This document shows positions 1-8,262 of a DNA stretch of 64,000 nt, piece by piece (within the stretch, counting starts at the first letter, position 1; each line of letters opens with the position of its first letter). The notes under the pieces were generated by a model, which made no database searches, had not been told where the DNA came from, and worked only from the letters and a program-made list of their open reading frames with translations. Source of the DNA: Actinomadura citrea (lineage in GTDB: Bacteria; Actinomycetota; Actinomycetes; Streptosporangiales; Streptosporangiaceae). The stretch is from positions 2,914,001-2,978,000 of the forward strand of contig NZ_JACCBT010000001.1 in the NCBI RefSeq assembly GCF_013409045.1. Reading direction: 5' to 3'. A program made the translations under genes and the position numbers.

Positions 1-353
1 GTCTCGCCCGGATGGGCGGCGTCGCCCGGGACGACCCCGTCGTCCCACAGGAACCAGCCCGGCCGCTCCTCGCGGATCGCCCGGGTGCTGACGCCCTCGT
101 AGCCGCCGTAGTCCCACTCCCACAGGTCGGGGTCGATCTCGTCCGTCCGCAGCCCGGCGAGTTCGGCCGTCCGCCGCGCCCGCTCCGCGGGGCTGACCAG
201 CGTCCGCGCGAAGATCCGCCCGTCCAGCGCGCCGCGCAGCGCGCGGGCCTGCTCCTCGCCCCTCGGGGTCAGCGGCAGGTCCGTCCGCCCGGTGTGCCGC
301 CGCGCCCGGCTCCACTCGGTCTCCCCGTGCCGCACCAGGATCAGTTCACCCAT
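1..353 (-). CDS. Histidine phosphatase family protein (phosphoglycerate mutase-like), 3' end outside window
   Basis: The protein begins MGELILVRHGETEW, which contains the RHG phosphohistidine motif of the histidine phosphatase (phosphoglycerate mutase-like) superfamily; a second superfamily feature is the DLWEWDYGGYEG segment near residue 85. Such enzymes transfer phosphate through the RHG histidine and act on small phosphorylated metabolites; the substrate cannot be told here. The ATG at 353 starts directly on the conserved first beta strand. The gene runs off the left edge, so the C-terminal part, including the second catalytic histidine, is not visible. Confidence 0.85.
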   Translation of the reverse strand, partial: MGELILVRHGETEWSRARRHTGRTDLPLTPRGEEQARALRGALDGRIFARTLVSPAERARRTAELAGLRTDEIDPDLWEWDYGGYEGVSTRAIREERPGWFLWDDGVVPGDAAHPGE

Positions 354-421
354 GCCCCGCTGTCTACCCGGCGGACCGCCCTCGAAGAACCCCGGAACGG
401 GTGAGAGGACGGGGGAGGCCG

Positions 422-1537
422 TCAGCCGAGGATCGAGGTGAGGGGCGTGCGGGGGAGGCCGTGGGCCTCGGCGACGTGGTCGTAGACGAGCGCGCCGGCG
501 TGGGCGTTGAGGCCGCGGGCGAGGGCGGCGTCGGCGTGCAGGGCCTGCCGCCAGCCCTTGTCGGCGATCTGGACGGCGTAGGGGAGCGTCACGCCGGTCA
601 GGGCGTAGGTGGAGGTGTTGGGAACCGAGCCGGGCATGTTCGCGACGCAGTAGAACGTCGAGCCGTGCACCCGGTAGGTGGGGTCGGCGTGCGTGGTGGG
701 CCGGGAGTCCTCGAAGCAGCCGCCCTGGTCGATGGCGATGTCCACCAGCACCGAACCGGTCTTCATCCGGGCCACCAGCTCGTTGGAGATCAGCTTGGGC
801 GCCCGCGCGCCCGGGATGAGCACGGCGCCGATGACGAGGTCGGCGGCGAGGGCCTCCTGCTCGACCGTGTACGCGCTGGACACCAGCGTCCGCAGGCGGC
901 CCTGGTAGACGGCGTCGATCTCGCGCAGCCGGTCCACGTCGACGTCCAGCACGGTGACGTCCGCGCCCATGCCGACGGCGATCTGCGCGGCGTTGAGGCC
1001 GGACACGCCGCCGCCGATGACGACGACCTTGGCGGGCGCGACGCCGGGCACGCCTCCGGGCAGGACGCCGCGGCCGCCGTTGAACGACATCAGGTTGTAG
1101 GCGCCGACCTGCGGCGCGAGCCGTCCGGCGACCTCGGACATGGGGGCGAGCAGCGGCAGGGAGCGGTCCGGGAGCTGGACGGTCTCGTAGGCGATCGCGG
1201 TGACGCCGGCCGCCAGGAGTGCGTCGGTGCACTCGCGGGACGCGGCCAGGTGCAGGTAGGTGAACAGGATCTGGCCCTGGCGCATCCGGTGGTACTCGGG
1301 CGCGACCGGCTCCTTCACCTTGAGGATCAGCTCGCCCTCGGCCCAGACCTCGTCCGGGCCGTCGAGGAGCTTGGCGCCCGCGGCGGCGAAGTCGTCGTCG
1401 GGGATCGCCGAGCCCGTCCCGGCGCCGCGCTCGACGAACACCTCGTGGCCGTGCCGGGTGAGCTCGTGCGCCCCCGCCGGGGTGATCGCCACCCGGTATT
1501 CGTGGTTCTTGACCTCGCGTGGGACACCGATCTTCAC
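422..1537 (-). CDS. ald: Alanine dehydrogenase
   Basis: At 371 aa this is the usual family length. The N-terminus [17 protein letters not shown] is diagnostic. The substrate lysine lies in ILKVKEP and the catalytic histidine in FTYLHLA; the NAD-binding glycine-rich loop is [11 protein letters not shown]. The enzyme interconverts L-alanine and pyruvate plus ammonium with NAD(H), in the cytoplasm. A GTG start at 1537 is chosen because GGAGGAG lies about 7 nt upstream and the family N-terminus begins there; the frame stays open further upstream without matching the family. A 7-bp inverted repeat lies 76-113 bp upstream and could be an operator. The gene stands alone. Confidence 0.97.
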   Translation of the reverse strand: MKIGVPREVKNHEYRVAITPAGAHELTRHGHEVFVERGAGTGSAIPDDDFAAAGAKLLDGPDEVWAEGELILKVKEPVAPEYHRMRQGQILFTYLHLAASRECTDALLAAGVTAIAYETVQLPDRSLPLLAPMSEVAGRLAPQVGAYNLMSFNGGRGVLPGGVPGVAPAKVVVIGGGVSGLNAAQIAVGMGADVTVLDVDVDRLREIDAVYQGRLRTLVSSAYTVEQEALAADLVIGAVLIPGARAPKLISNELVARMKTGSVLVDIAIDQGGCFEDSRPTTHADPTYRVHGSTFYCVANMPGSVPNTSTYALTGVTLPYAVQIADKGWRQALHADAALARGLNAHAGALVYDHVAEAHGLPRTPLTSILG

Positions 1538-1612
1538 CGGGAGCTCCTCCGTCAACGCTGACCAGGACGTACGCCTCCAGCGTGCGGGGCGGGGACGAGG
1601 CCCGGCTATGCG

Positions 1613-1650
1613 CACTGTGCCAAGGCATCGGCCCTTTCGATGACACAGTG
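1613..1650 (-). promoter_or_regulatory. Inverted repeat upstream of ald, candidate operator
   Basis: CACTGTG at 1613-1619 is repeated in inverted form as CACAGTG at 1644-1650, 24 nt apart, in the 165-bp gap between ald and the glycerate kinase gene. In mycobacteria ald is controlled by the Lrp/AsnC-type regulator AldR, so this is a reasonable candidate operator, but no regulator gene is adjacent and the motif was not compared with known AldR sites. Confidence 0.35.
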
Positions 1651-1702
1651 TAAAGAGCGCCTCAAGGCCGCCCGGAGAGCGCGGCCGTTGGAGCGGTCCG
1701 GG

Positions 1703-2884
1703 CTACGGGGGGCCCGGGGGGAGCCACTCGTCGGCGATCGCGACCGTCAGCTGCTCCAGCAGCGGGCCCGCACGCCGGACGCGGCGCTCGTCGTCCGGCT
1801 CGATGTCGGCCAGCGCGTACGCCGCCTGGATCCGGGCCTTGCGCAGCTGCTCGCCGGTGAGGCTCCGGCGGCCGGCCACCGCGACGACCGGCGCACCCGC
1901 GCGCGCGGCGGCGCGGGCGACGTGCACCGGCGCGCTGCCGCGCAGCGACCGGGTGTCCAGGACGCCCTCCCCGGTGACGACCAGGCGCGCCCCGCGCGCC
2001 TTCGCGGCGAAGCCCAGCAGGTCGAGCATCAGGGCCGGGCCGGGCTCGATCGTCGCGCCGAGGAAGGTGAACGCGGCGAACCCGACGCCGCCCGCCGTCC
2101 CGGCGCCGGGCAGGTCGCGGGCCGCCTTGCGGGCCGCCGCCTCGGCCAGGTCGGCCCAGCGGCGCAGGCCCGCGTCCAGCAGCCGCACCTCGTCGCGGTT
2201 CGCGCCGCGGCGCGGTCCGTCCACCGCGGCGGCGCCGGTGCGGCCGAGCAGCGGCCCGGCGGAGTCGCCCGCCACCACCACCTCGATGCCGGACATATCG
2301 GGAAGGCCGCGCAGGTCGAGGGCGTGCAGCGAGCGCAGCGCCGCGCCGCCGGGAGGCAGGTCCTTGCCGAGCGCGTCCAGCAGCCGCCCGCCGAGCCCCT
2401 GGACGAGGCCCGCGCCGCCGTCGGTGCACGCGCCGCCGCCGAGGCCGAGGACGATCCGCCGCGCGCCGAGCCGGACGGCGTGCGCGAGCAGCTGCCCCGT
2501 CCCGACGCTGGAGGCGGTGAGCGGGCGCGGCCTGCCGCCGGGCAGCCGCCGCAGCCCGGACGCCTCCGCCAGCTCGACCACCGCGCTGTCGCCGTTCAGC
2601 GCCAGCCGCGCCGTCACCGGACGGCCGGTCGGCCCGCACACCTCGATCTCGACGCGCCGCCACCCGGCCGCCACGGCGGCCTCGACGGTGCCGTCGCCGC
2701 CGTCGGCCACGGGCAGCTCCACCAGCGCGACGCCGGGGCGTGCGCGGCGCAGCCCGGCGGCGAGATGCCGCGCGGCCCGCGCCGCGGTCAGCGCTCCCGG
2801 GAACCTGTCAGGCGCCAGCAGGACGTGACCTGGCGGGGACGGGTGGGAGGGAGAGTCCGCGGACGCCACAGCCACGCCTTTCAC
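1703..2884 (-). CDS. Glycerate kinase (GlxK/GarK type)
   Basis: At 393 aa this matches the bacterial glycerate 2-kinase family. Landmarks are the N-terminal VLLAPDRFPGALTA strand-loop, the VADGGDGTVEA segment (about residues 60-70), and the glycine-rich GLGGGACTDGGAGLVQGLG stretch. The enzyme phosphorylates D-glycerate with ATP and feeds it into glycolysis from glyoxylate or serine metabolism. The GTG at 2884 (MKGVAV) is the outermost start; a second in-frame GTG nine bases further in is also possible. It faces the same way as ald but is separated by 165 bp, so it probably has its own promoter. Confidence 0.93.
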   Translation of the reverse strand: MKGVAVASADSPSHPSPPGHVLLAPDRFPGALTAARAARHLAAGLRRARPGVALVELPVADGGDGTVEAAVAAGWRRVEIEVCGPTGRPVTARLALNGDSAVVELAEASGLRRLPGGRPRPLTASSVGTGQLLAHAVRLGARRIVLGLGGGACTDGGAGLVQGLGGRLLDALGKDLPPGGAALRSLHALDLRGLPDMSGIEVVVAGDSAGPLLGRTGAAAVDGPRRGANRDEVRLLDAGLRRWADLAEAAARKAARDLPGAGTAGGVGFAAFTFLGATIEPGPALMLDLLGFAAKARGARLVVTGEGVLDTRSLRGSAPVHVARAAARAGAPVVAVAGRRSLTGEQLRKARIQAAYALADIEPDDERRVRRAGPLLEQLTVAIADEWLPPGPP

Positions 2885-3043
2885 GCCGGGGGGTAAGGCC
2901 CTACCTTCTGCTTACGTCATGCCGGCACTATTTGACACCCGCAACCGCCTCCGAGACCTACAAACGGGCGAGTTCTGTCGCGGAGTGGTCACCGTGCGTC
3001 CGTGTTTCCCCGGGGTCGCCCGCGCGCGGACGGTCGTGCGGGC

Positions 3044-4489
3044 TCAGGCGACGCCGAGCCACTCCTCGATGGGGTGGATGGCGAAGAAGGCCACGAACAG
3101 GGCCGCCACGATCCAGAGGGCGGGGGAGATCTCGCGCACCTTCCCGCGGCTGGCCTTGATGACCACGTAGCCGACGATGCCCATGCCCAGGCCGGTGGTG
3201 ATCGAGAAGGTGAACGGCATCAGCACGATGGTGAGGAACGCCGGGATCGTGATCTCCAGGTCGGTCCAGTCGATCTTGGCGACCTGGGTCATCATCAGCG
3301 CGCCGACCACGACCAGCGCGGGCGCCGCTGCCTGTGCGGGGACGGTCGCCGCCAGCGGGGTGAGGAACAGCGTCACCGCGAACAGCGCGCCCGTGGCGAT
3401 GTTGGCCAGGCCCGTGCGGGCGCCCTCGCCGACGCCCGCCGCCGACTCGACGAACACCGTGTTCGCCGAGGAGCTGGTCAGGCCGCCGAACGCGGCGGAC
3501 AGCCCGTCCACCGACAGGATCCGGCCGAGCCGCGGCACCTCGCCCTTCTCGCTCACCAGGCCCGCCTCGTCGCTGATCCCGAGGATCGTGCCCATCGCGT
3601 CGAAGAACCCCGACAGCACCAGCGTGAACAGGACGACCAGCGCGGTGATGACCCCGGCCCGGCCGAACCCGCCGAACAGGGAGATCTCCCCGAACAGCCC
3701 GAAGTCCGGGGCGGCGAACAGCTTGTCGGGCATGTCCGGGGTGACCACGCCCCAGCCGCCCTGCTTGACGGAGGCGTTCTCCTGGATGACCACGGCCCCG
3801 ATCGTCCCGGCCACGATGCTGATCAGGATCGCGCCGGGCACCCGCCGCACGTAAAGGACGATCATCAGCAGCAGGGTCGCCGCGAACACCAGCGTGGGCC
3901 ACGTCTCCAGCCGGCCGCCGGTGCCGAGGGACAGCGGCGGGCTGGTGGCACTGGAGGTGACGAACCCGGAGTCGTAGAGGCCGACCAGCGCGATGAACGC
4001 GCCGATCCCGACCGCGATCGCGTGCTTGAGCGCCAGCGGGATCGAGTTCATGATCCGCTCGCGGACGCCGGTGACCGCCAGCAGCACGATGACCGCGCCC
4101 TCGATCACCACGAGGCCCATCGCCTGCGGCCAGGTCATCACCGGCGCCGCCTGGAAGGCCACGACCGCGTTGATGCCGAGGCCCGCGGCGAGCGCCAGCG
4201 GCGCGTTCCCGACCAGGCCCATGATCACGGTGGTGACCGCGGCGGACAGCGCCGTCATCGTGGTGAGCTGCGGGATCGACAGGGTCGCCCCGGTGACGTC
4301 CTTCGCCCCGCCGAGGATGAGCGGGTTCAGCAGGATGATGTAGGCCATCGCGAAGAACGTGGTCACGCCGCCGCGCAGCTCGCGCGGGACGGTGGTGCCG
4401 CGTGCGGTGAGTTCGAACAGCCGCTCCAGCGGCCCGCGCCCGCTCGCCGGTGGTGAATCGTCGGCCGGTCCGGCCGTGGTCTTGGACAT
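3044..4489 (-). CDS. NCS2 family purine permease (guanine/hypoxanthine type)
   Basis: The 481-aa polytopic membrane protein has the N-terminal signature GGVTTFFAMAYIILLNP and the mid-protein FFDAMGTILGISDEAG motif seen in AzgA/PbuG-like NCS2 carriers. These import purine bases such as adenine, guanine or hypoxanthine with protons. The ATG at 4489 (MSKTT) is preferred over an upstream in-frame start because GGAGCG precedes it and the family N-terminus is short. A PucR-type DNA-binding protein is transcribed divergently 166 bp away, fitting purine-linked regulation, though this is context only. Confidence 0.93.
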   Translation of the reverse strand: MSKTTAGPADDSPPASGRGPLERLFELTARGTTVPRELRGGVTTFFAMAYIILLNPLILGGAKDVTGATLSIPQLTTMTALSAAVTTVIMGLVGNAPLALAAGLGINAVVAFQAAPVMTWPQAMGLVVIEGAVIVLLAVTGVRERIMNSIPLALKHAIAVGIGAFIALVGLYDSGFVTSSATSPPLSLGTGGRLETWPTLVFAATLLLMIVLYVRRVPGAILISIVAGTIGAVVIQENASVKQGGWGVVTPDMPDKLFAAPDFGLFGEISLFGGFGRAGVITALVVLFTLVLSGFFDAMGTILGISDEAGLVSEKGEVPRLGRILSVDGLSAAFGGLTSSSANTVFVESAAGVGEGARTGLANIATGALFAVTLFLTPLAATVPAQAAAPALVVVGALMMTQVAKIDWTDLEITIPAFLTIVLMPFTFSITTGLGMGIVGYVVIKASRGKVREISPALWIVAALFVAFFAIHPIEEWLGVA

Positions 4490-4619
4490 GACGGGCGCTC
4501 CGCTTTCAGCAGCATGGTGTTCGGAAACGGCGTGCACAGGGTAACCGTCCGGGACCCCGGAGAGGTCCGCGGGATCCGCGGAGGGGAGTTGCCGGGACGT
4601 GATTCCCGGCCTTCGCAGC

Positions 4620-4658
4620 GTGACGGGGGCGATGCGTCACCTATAGCCTGCCCTGGTG
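4620..4658 (+). promoter_or_regulatory. Candidate leaderless promoter of the PucR-like gene
   Basis: GTGACG (4620-4625) and TAGCCT (4644-4649) are separated by 18 bp, and the GTG start codon follows the -10 hexamer after exactly 6 nt. TANNNT-N6/7-RTG is the usual layout of leaderless actinobacterial genes. No Shine-Dalgarno sequence precedes the GTG, which agrees with leaderless initiation. Confidence 0.5.
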
Positions 4659-4991
4659 CGAATGCGAGACTCCGCCGGGGTGACGGCCCTGGACTCCTAC
4701 GCGTGGCTGCTGGCGTCCGTCCCGGAGCGGACGCGGTCGTCGTTCCGCGCGCGGATGCTCGGCCCCCTGGAGGAGTACGACACCACCAGGCAGGCCGATC
4801 TCGTGCACACGCTGGAGGTATTCCTGTCCTGCTCGGGTTCCTGGAACCGCACCGCGACGCGGCTGCACGTCCATGTGAACACGCTTCGGTACCGAATCCG
4901 GCGAATCGAGGACCTCACCGGCCGGGATCTCGGCAGACTTGAAGACCGAGTCGATTTCTTCCTCGCCCTGCGCGCGGCGAGCACCTTGTAG
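4656..4991 (+). CDS. Stand-alone PucR/CdaR-type C-terminal HTH protein
   Basis: The 111-aa protein matches only the C-terminal end of PucR/CdaR regulators: LLASVPERTRSSFRARML then the helix-turn-helix SWNRTATRLHVHVNTLRYRI and the closing EDLTGRDLGRLEDRVDFFLAL. Full-length family members are typically several hundred residues with an N-terminal sensory part, which is absent; only 166 bp separate it from the divergent purine permease, too little to hide it. The GTG at 4656 sits 6 nt after a TAGCCT -10 element, suggesting a leaderless and therefore expressed gene. It may regulate the permease (inference), or be a remnant. The XRE gene follows after 14 nt. Confidence 0.8.
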   Translation: MRMRDSAGVTALDSYAWLLASVPERTRSSFRARMLGPLEEYDTTRQADLVHTLEVFLSCSGSWNRTATRLHVHVNTLRYRIRRIEDLTGRDLGRLEDRVDFFLALRAASTL

Positions 4992-5005
4992 GCGGTGGTC
5001 ACACG

Positions 5006-6304
5006 ATGGATCGCGAGACACTGGGGCAGCGGATTCGCGCTCTGCGGATCCGGCAGGGCGTGAGCCAGGCGCAGCTCGCCTTCCCCGAGCTGTCCGACAG
5101 CTACATCTCGCTGATCGAGAGCGACAAGCGGGTGCCGGCCCCGAGCGTCGTCGACCTGCTGGCGGCGAAGCTGAACTGCTCGGCGACCTACCTCGTCAGC
5201 GGCGTCAGCGAGGACGTCGTGGACGAGCTGCGCGTCACCCTCGACTACGCCGAGATCGCGCTCAGCAACGGCGCGGCGGCCGAGGCGCGGGCCCGGTTCG
5301 CCGAGGTGCTCGCGAGCGCCGACGCGGTCGCGCTGCCCGAGATGCTGCACCAGGCCCGCTGGGGCCACGCGCTCGCGCTGGAGGCCGCGGGCGAGCTGGA
5401 GGAGGCGATCGCCGAGCTGACGGCGCTGACCGAGCAGGCGTCCGCCGAGGCCGACCTCGACCACTGGGCCAAGGTGCACGTCGCGCTGAGTCGCTGCCTT
5501 CGCGAGCGCGGCGACATCAGCGCGGGCGTGGAGGCCGCCGAGACCGCGCTGCGGCACCTCGTCGCCACCGGCGCCGACTCCACCGACGCCGCCGTGGACC
5601 TCGGTGCGGCGCTGCTGTCGGCGTTCATCGAGCGCGGCGACCTCGTCCGGGCCCGCCAGCTGGCCGCCCAGCTCGTCGAGCGCGCCGAGCGGATCGGCAG
5701 CCCCCGCGCCCGCATGGTCGCCTACTGGGAGGCCGCCTACGTCGCGGAGATCCGCGGCGAGTACGACGACGGCGTCGCGCTCGCCGAGCGGGCCCTGATG
5801 CTGGCCGGCGACGGCGAGGACCCCCGCAACCTCAACCGGCTCCGCGTCATCTACGCCGGCCTGCTGCTGCGGGCCAAGCCCGACCAGGCCGCCCGCGCCC
5901 GCGAACTGCTCGCCCGGGTGCGCGGCGAGATCAGCGCCAGCTCCTCCGGCGAGATCGACGTGGCCTGGTGCCTGACGGAGCTGGCCCGCGCCGAGACCGC
6001 GCTCGGCCGTCCCGCCGAGGCGGTGGCGCTCGCCGAGGAGGCTCTGGACCTGCTCGGGGACGCCCCTCGCCGCGCCACCGCCGGTGCCCTGACCGTGCTC
6101 GGTGAGGCGTCGGTGCGGCTCGGCCGGCACGACCGCGCGGTCGAGGTGCTGACCCGGGCCGCGACCTGCCTGGAGGAGATGGAGTCCTCCCGGGAGGCCG
6201 CGCAGGCGTGGTTCGACCTCGCCGAGGTGCTGGCCGGGACGGGGACCTCCGACGGGCCCCGCATGGCCGCCTACCGCCGCGCCCTGACCTGCGTGGGGGT
6301 CTGA
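5006..6304 (+). CDS. XRE-family regulator with TPR-like repeat domain
   Basis: Residues 6-65 form an XRE helix-turn-helix (LGQRIRALRIRQGVSQAQLA, then SYISLIESDKRVPAPSVVDLLA). The remaining ~360 residues are alanine- and leucine-rich helical repeats of TPR type (for example ALALEAAGELEEAIAELTAL), as in actinobacterial HTH-TPR regulators that sense peptides or partner proteins. It starts 14 nt after the PucR-like gene and is probably co-transcribed with it. The target is unknown. Confidence 0.88.
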   Translation: MDRETLGQRIRALRIRQGVSQAQLAFPELSDSYISLIESDKRVPAPSVVDLLAAKLNCSATYLVSGVSEDVVDELRVTLDYAEIALSNGAAAEARARFAEVLASADAVALPEMLHQARWGHALALEAAGELEEAIAELTALTEQASAEADLDHWAKVHVALSRCLRERGDISAGVEAAETALRHLVATGADSTDAAVDLGAALLSAFIERGDLVRARQLAAQLVERAERIGSPRARMVAYWEAAYVAEIRGEYDDGVALAERALMLAGDGEDPRNLNRLRVIYAGLLLRAKPDQAARARELLARVRGEISASSSGEIDVAWCLTELARAETALGRPAEAVALAEEALDLLGDAPRRATAGALTVLGEASVRLGRHDRAVEVLTRAATCLEEMESSREAAQAWFDLAEVLAGTGTSDGPRMAAYRRALTCVGV

Positions 6305-6308
6305 TCGG

Positions 6309-6331
6309 ACCGTTCCGGCCGAACCGTTCCG
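6309..6331. repeat. 9-bp direct repeat upstream of the DUF5685 gene
   Basis: ACCGTTCCG occurs at 6309-6317 and again at 6323-6331, 14 bp start to start, in the 83-bp gap before the DUF5685 gene. AT-rich sequence suitable for a -10 element (ATAATG, 6351-6356) follows. It may be a regulator half-site pair; no matching family consensus was recognised. Confidence 0.3.
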
Positions 6332-6387
6332 CGCTCCGCCGCGTCCATGAATAATGCTGCGATCGGCGTGAGATGGGGGAGTTGTTC

Positions 6388-7512
6388 GTGTTCGGTGTTG
6401 TTCGACCCTGCCGTCATGTTCTGTGCGGGTCCCTGTTCAAGGACTGGATGGCCCACCTGTGCGGGCTGTGCCTGACGCTCCGGGCCGAGCACGGCCAGGC
6501 CGCGCGGCTCGTCACCAACTACGACGGCCTGCTCGTGTCGGTGCTGGTGGAGGCGCAGGCGCCGGAGCTGTCGCCGCGCCGCAAGGCCGGGCCGTGCGCC
6601 CTGCGCGGGATGAAGACCGCCGAGGTCGTCACCGCGCGGGCGCAGGGCGCGCAGCTCGCCGCGGCCGCGTCCCTGCTGCTCGCCGCCGGCAAGACCCGCG
6701 ACCACGTGGCCGACGGCGACGGGCCGTACGCGCGGCGCCTCGTCGCCGCCGCGGCCGGGCGGATGGCCGACCGGTGGGACGCCGCGGGCGGCCGCACGGG
6801 CGCCGCCGTCGGGTTCGACCCGGCGGCGCTGCGCGACGCGGTCGCCCGGCAGCCGCTCCTGGAAGCGGCCCCCGGCCTCGGGCTCCTCGACCTGACCGAG
6901 CCCACCGAGACCGCCGTCGCCGCGGTGTTCGCGCACACGGCCGTCCTCGCGGGCAGGGAGGGCAACGCCGAGACGCTCGCCGAGGCGGGCCGCTTCTTCG
7001 GGCGCCTCGCCCACCTCATCGACGCCGTCGAGGACCTCGCCGAGGACGAGGCGGCGGGCGCGTACAACCCGCTCCTCGCGACCGGCACCACCCTCGACGA
7101 GGCCCGCCGGCACGCCGACGGCGCGCTCCACGGGCTGCGGCTCGCGCTCGCCGAACTGGAGATGGAGAGGCCGCGCCTCGTCCGGGCCCTGCTGGAACGC
7201 GAGGCGGGCCGCTCGGTCGAGAGCGCCTTCGCCGCCCCCGCGAACCTGGCCAGGCGGGGGCCCCGGCCCCCGCGCCCCGGCTGGCCGATCCCGTGCTTCA
7301 CCGGGACGCTGGTCTGCGTCAGCTGCGGGATCTTCCAGCCCGAGTGGAGCGATCACCACGGGGACTCGTGCGGCGACCGCTGCTGGTGCACCCGGCACGC
7401 CGACGGCTGCGACGGCTGCGACGGAGGCTGCTGCGACTGCTCCGGATGCTGCGACTGCTGTGATTGCTGCGACTCGTGCGACTGCTGCGACTGCGACTGC
7501 GGATGCAACTGA
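6388..7512 (+). CDS. DUF5685 family protein with metallothionein-like cysteine tail
   Basis: The body matches DUF5685 as I know it: FGVVRPCRHVL at the N-terminus, WMAHLCGLCLTLRAEHG near residue 20-35, and DLAEDEAAGAYNPLLA in the middle. The start is taken as GTG 6388, preceded by GGGGGAG at about 6 nt. The C-terminus is unusual: the last 36 residues hold 17 cysteines, mostly alternating with Asp and Gly (CCDCCDCCDSCDCC), preceded by further CxxC-like pairs and histidines. This looks like a soft-metal-binding tail. The next genes encode CopC and CopD-CtaG, so a role in copper or zinc handling is an inference. The function of DUF5685 is unknown to me. Confidence 0.85.
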   Translation: MFGVVRPCRHVLCGSLFKDWMAHLCGLCLTLRAEHGQAARLVTNYDGLLVSVLVEAQAPELSPRRKAGPCALRGMKTAEVVTARAQGAQLAAAASLLLAAGKTRDHVADGDGPYARRLVAAAAGRMADRWDAAGGRTGAAVGFDPAALRDAVARQPLLEAAPGLGLLDLTEPTETAVAAVFAHTAVLAGREGNAETLAEAGRFFGRLAHLIDAVEDLAEDEAAGAYNPLLATGTTLDEARRHADGALHGLRLALAELEMERPRLVRALLEREAGRSVESAFAAPANLARRGPRPPRPGWPIPCFTGTLVCVSCGIFQPEWSDHHGDSCGDRCWCTRHADGCDGCDGGCCDCSGCCDCCDCCDSCDCCDCDCGCN

Positions 7513-7623
7513 CCGGCGGCGCTTCTTCCGGTTCGCGCCATCGCGCGACCCGGGACGTGTCATGGTGGCGGGCTCAGTAGGGTAGACGGAGCCCTTCGAC
7601 TCACCTAGAGAACCCGGCCCTCC

Positions 7624-8262
7624 ATGAACATGCTCAAGTCCCGCCGGCCCCTGCGCCGCCTCGCTCTGATCGCCGCAGCCGCGCTCGCCTTCGGCGCCGC
7701 CACCGCGCCGCCCGCGATGGCGCACACGAAGCTGGTCGGCAGCACACCCGAGAAGGGCAAGGCGGCGGACGCGGTCACCGAGGTCACGCTGGTCTTCAGC
7801 GACGAGATCAGCGTGGCGAAGGTCGTCGTCAGCGACGGGAAGAAGAAGGAGTTCCAGGCGGGCGCGGCCGAGCGCGCCGGGACCAAGGTCACGCAGAAGC
7901 TGTCCGGCCCGCTGCCCGCCGGCTCCTACACGGTCGCCTACCGGGTCGTCGGCGAGGACGGGCACCCGATCGAGGGCGACGACCTGGCGTTCAGCGTGAC
8001 CGGGAACGGCGCCCCGCCGGCCGCCTCGTCCGCCCCCTCCGCCGGCGGGGTCGGCGCCGAGGAGCAGACGGGCCCGGCCGCCAACACCGACGAGCAGCCG
8101 CTCAAGGCCGACCAGCAGCAGACCGCGGCCGAGGAGGACTCCGGCTCCGGGATGCTCCTGTGGGTGCTGATCATCGCGGGCCTGCTCGTCGGCGTCGGCA
8201 TCGGGGTGGTCATCGTGTTCCGCGCCAAGCACAAGCACCCGGCGGCATCCGGCGGTGAGTAG
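7624..8262 (+). CDS. copC: CopC-domain copper protein, membrane-anchored
   Basis: The 212-aa protein has an N-terminal Sec signal ending in PPAMAHTKLVGSTP, so that the mature protein begins with the CopC copper-binding histidine; a second histidine lies in GEDGHPIEGDD (about residue 117). A Pro/Ala/Gly-rich linker follows and then one membrane helix (about residues 175-200) with a basic cytoplasmic tail, the YcnJ/CopC layout of Gram-positive bacteria. It overlaps the copD-ctaG start by 8 bp, so the two are translationally coupled. A TAGGGT element (7577-7582) is a possible -10. Confidence 0.92.
   Translation: MNMLKSRRPLRRLALIAAAALAFGAATAPPAMAHTKLVGSTPEKGKAADAVTEVTLVFSDEISVAKVVVSDGKKKEFQAGAAERAGTKVTQKLSGPLPAGSYTVAYRVVGEDGHPIEGDDLAFSVTGNGAPPAASSAPSAGGVGAEEQTGPAANTDEQPLKADQQQTAAEEDSGSGMLLWVLIIAGLLVGVGIGVVIVFRAKHKHPAASGGE

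Noticed and set aside
4490..4655. GlnR-like GAAAC and GTAAC halves upstream of the purine permease
   Set aside because: The half-sites are about 17 bp apart instead of 11, so they do not form a GlnR a-b site.
7390..7512. Repetitive TGCGAC units resembling a tandem repeat or CRISPR-like element
   Set aside because: They encode the Cys/Asp tail of the DUF5685 protein in frame and have no spacer structure.
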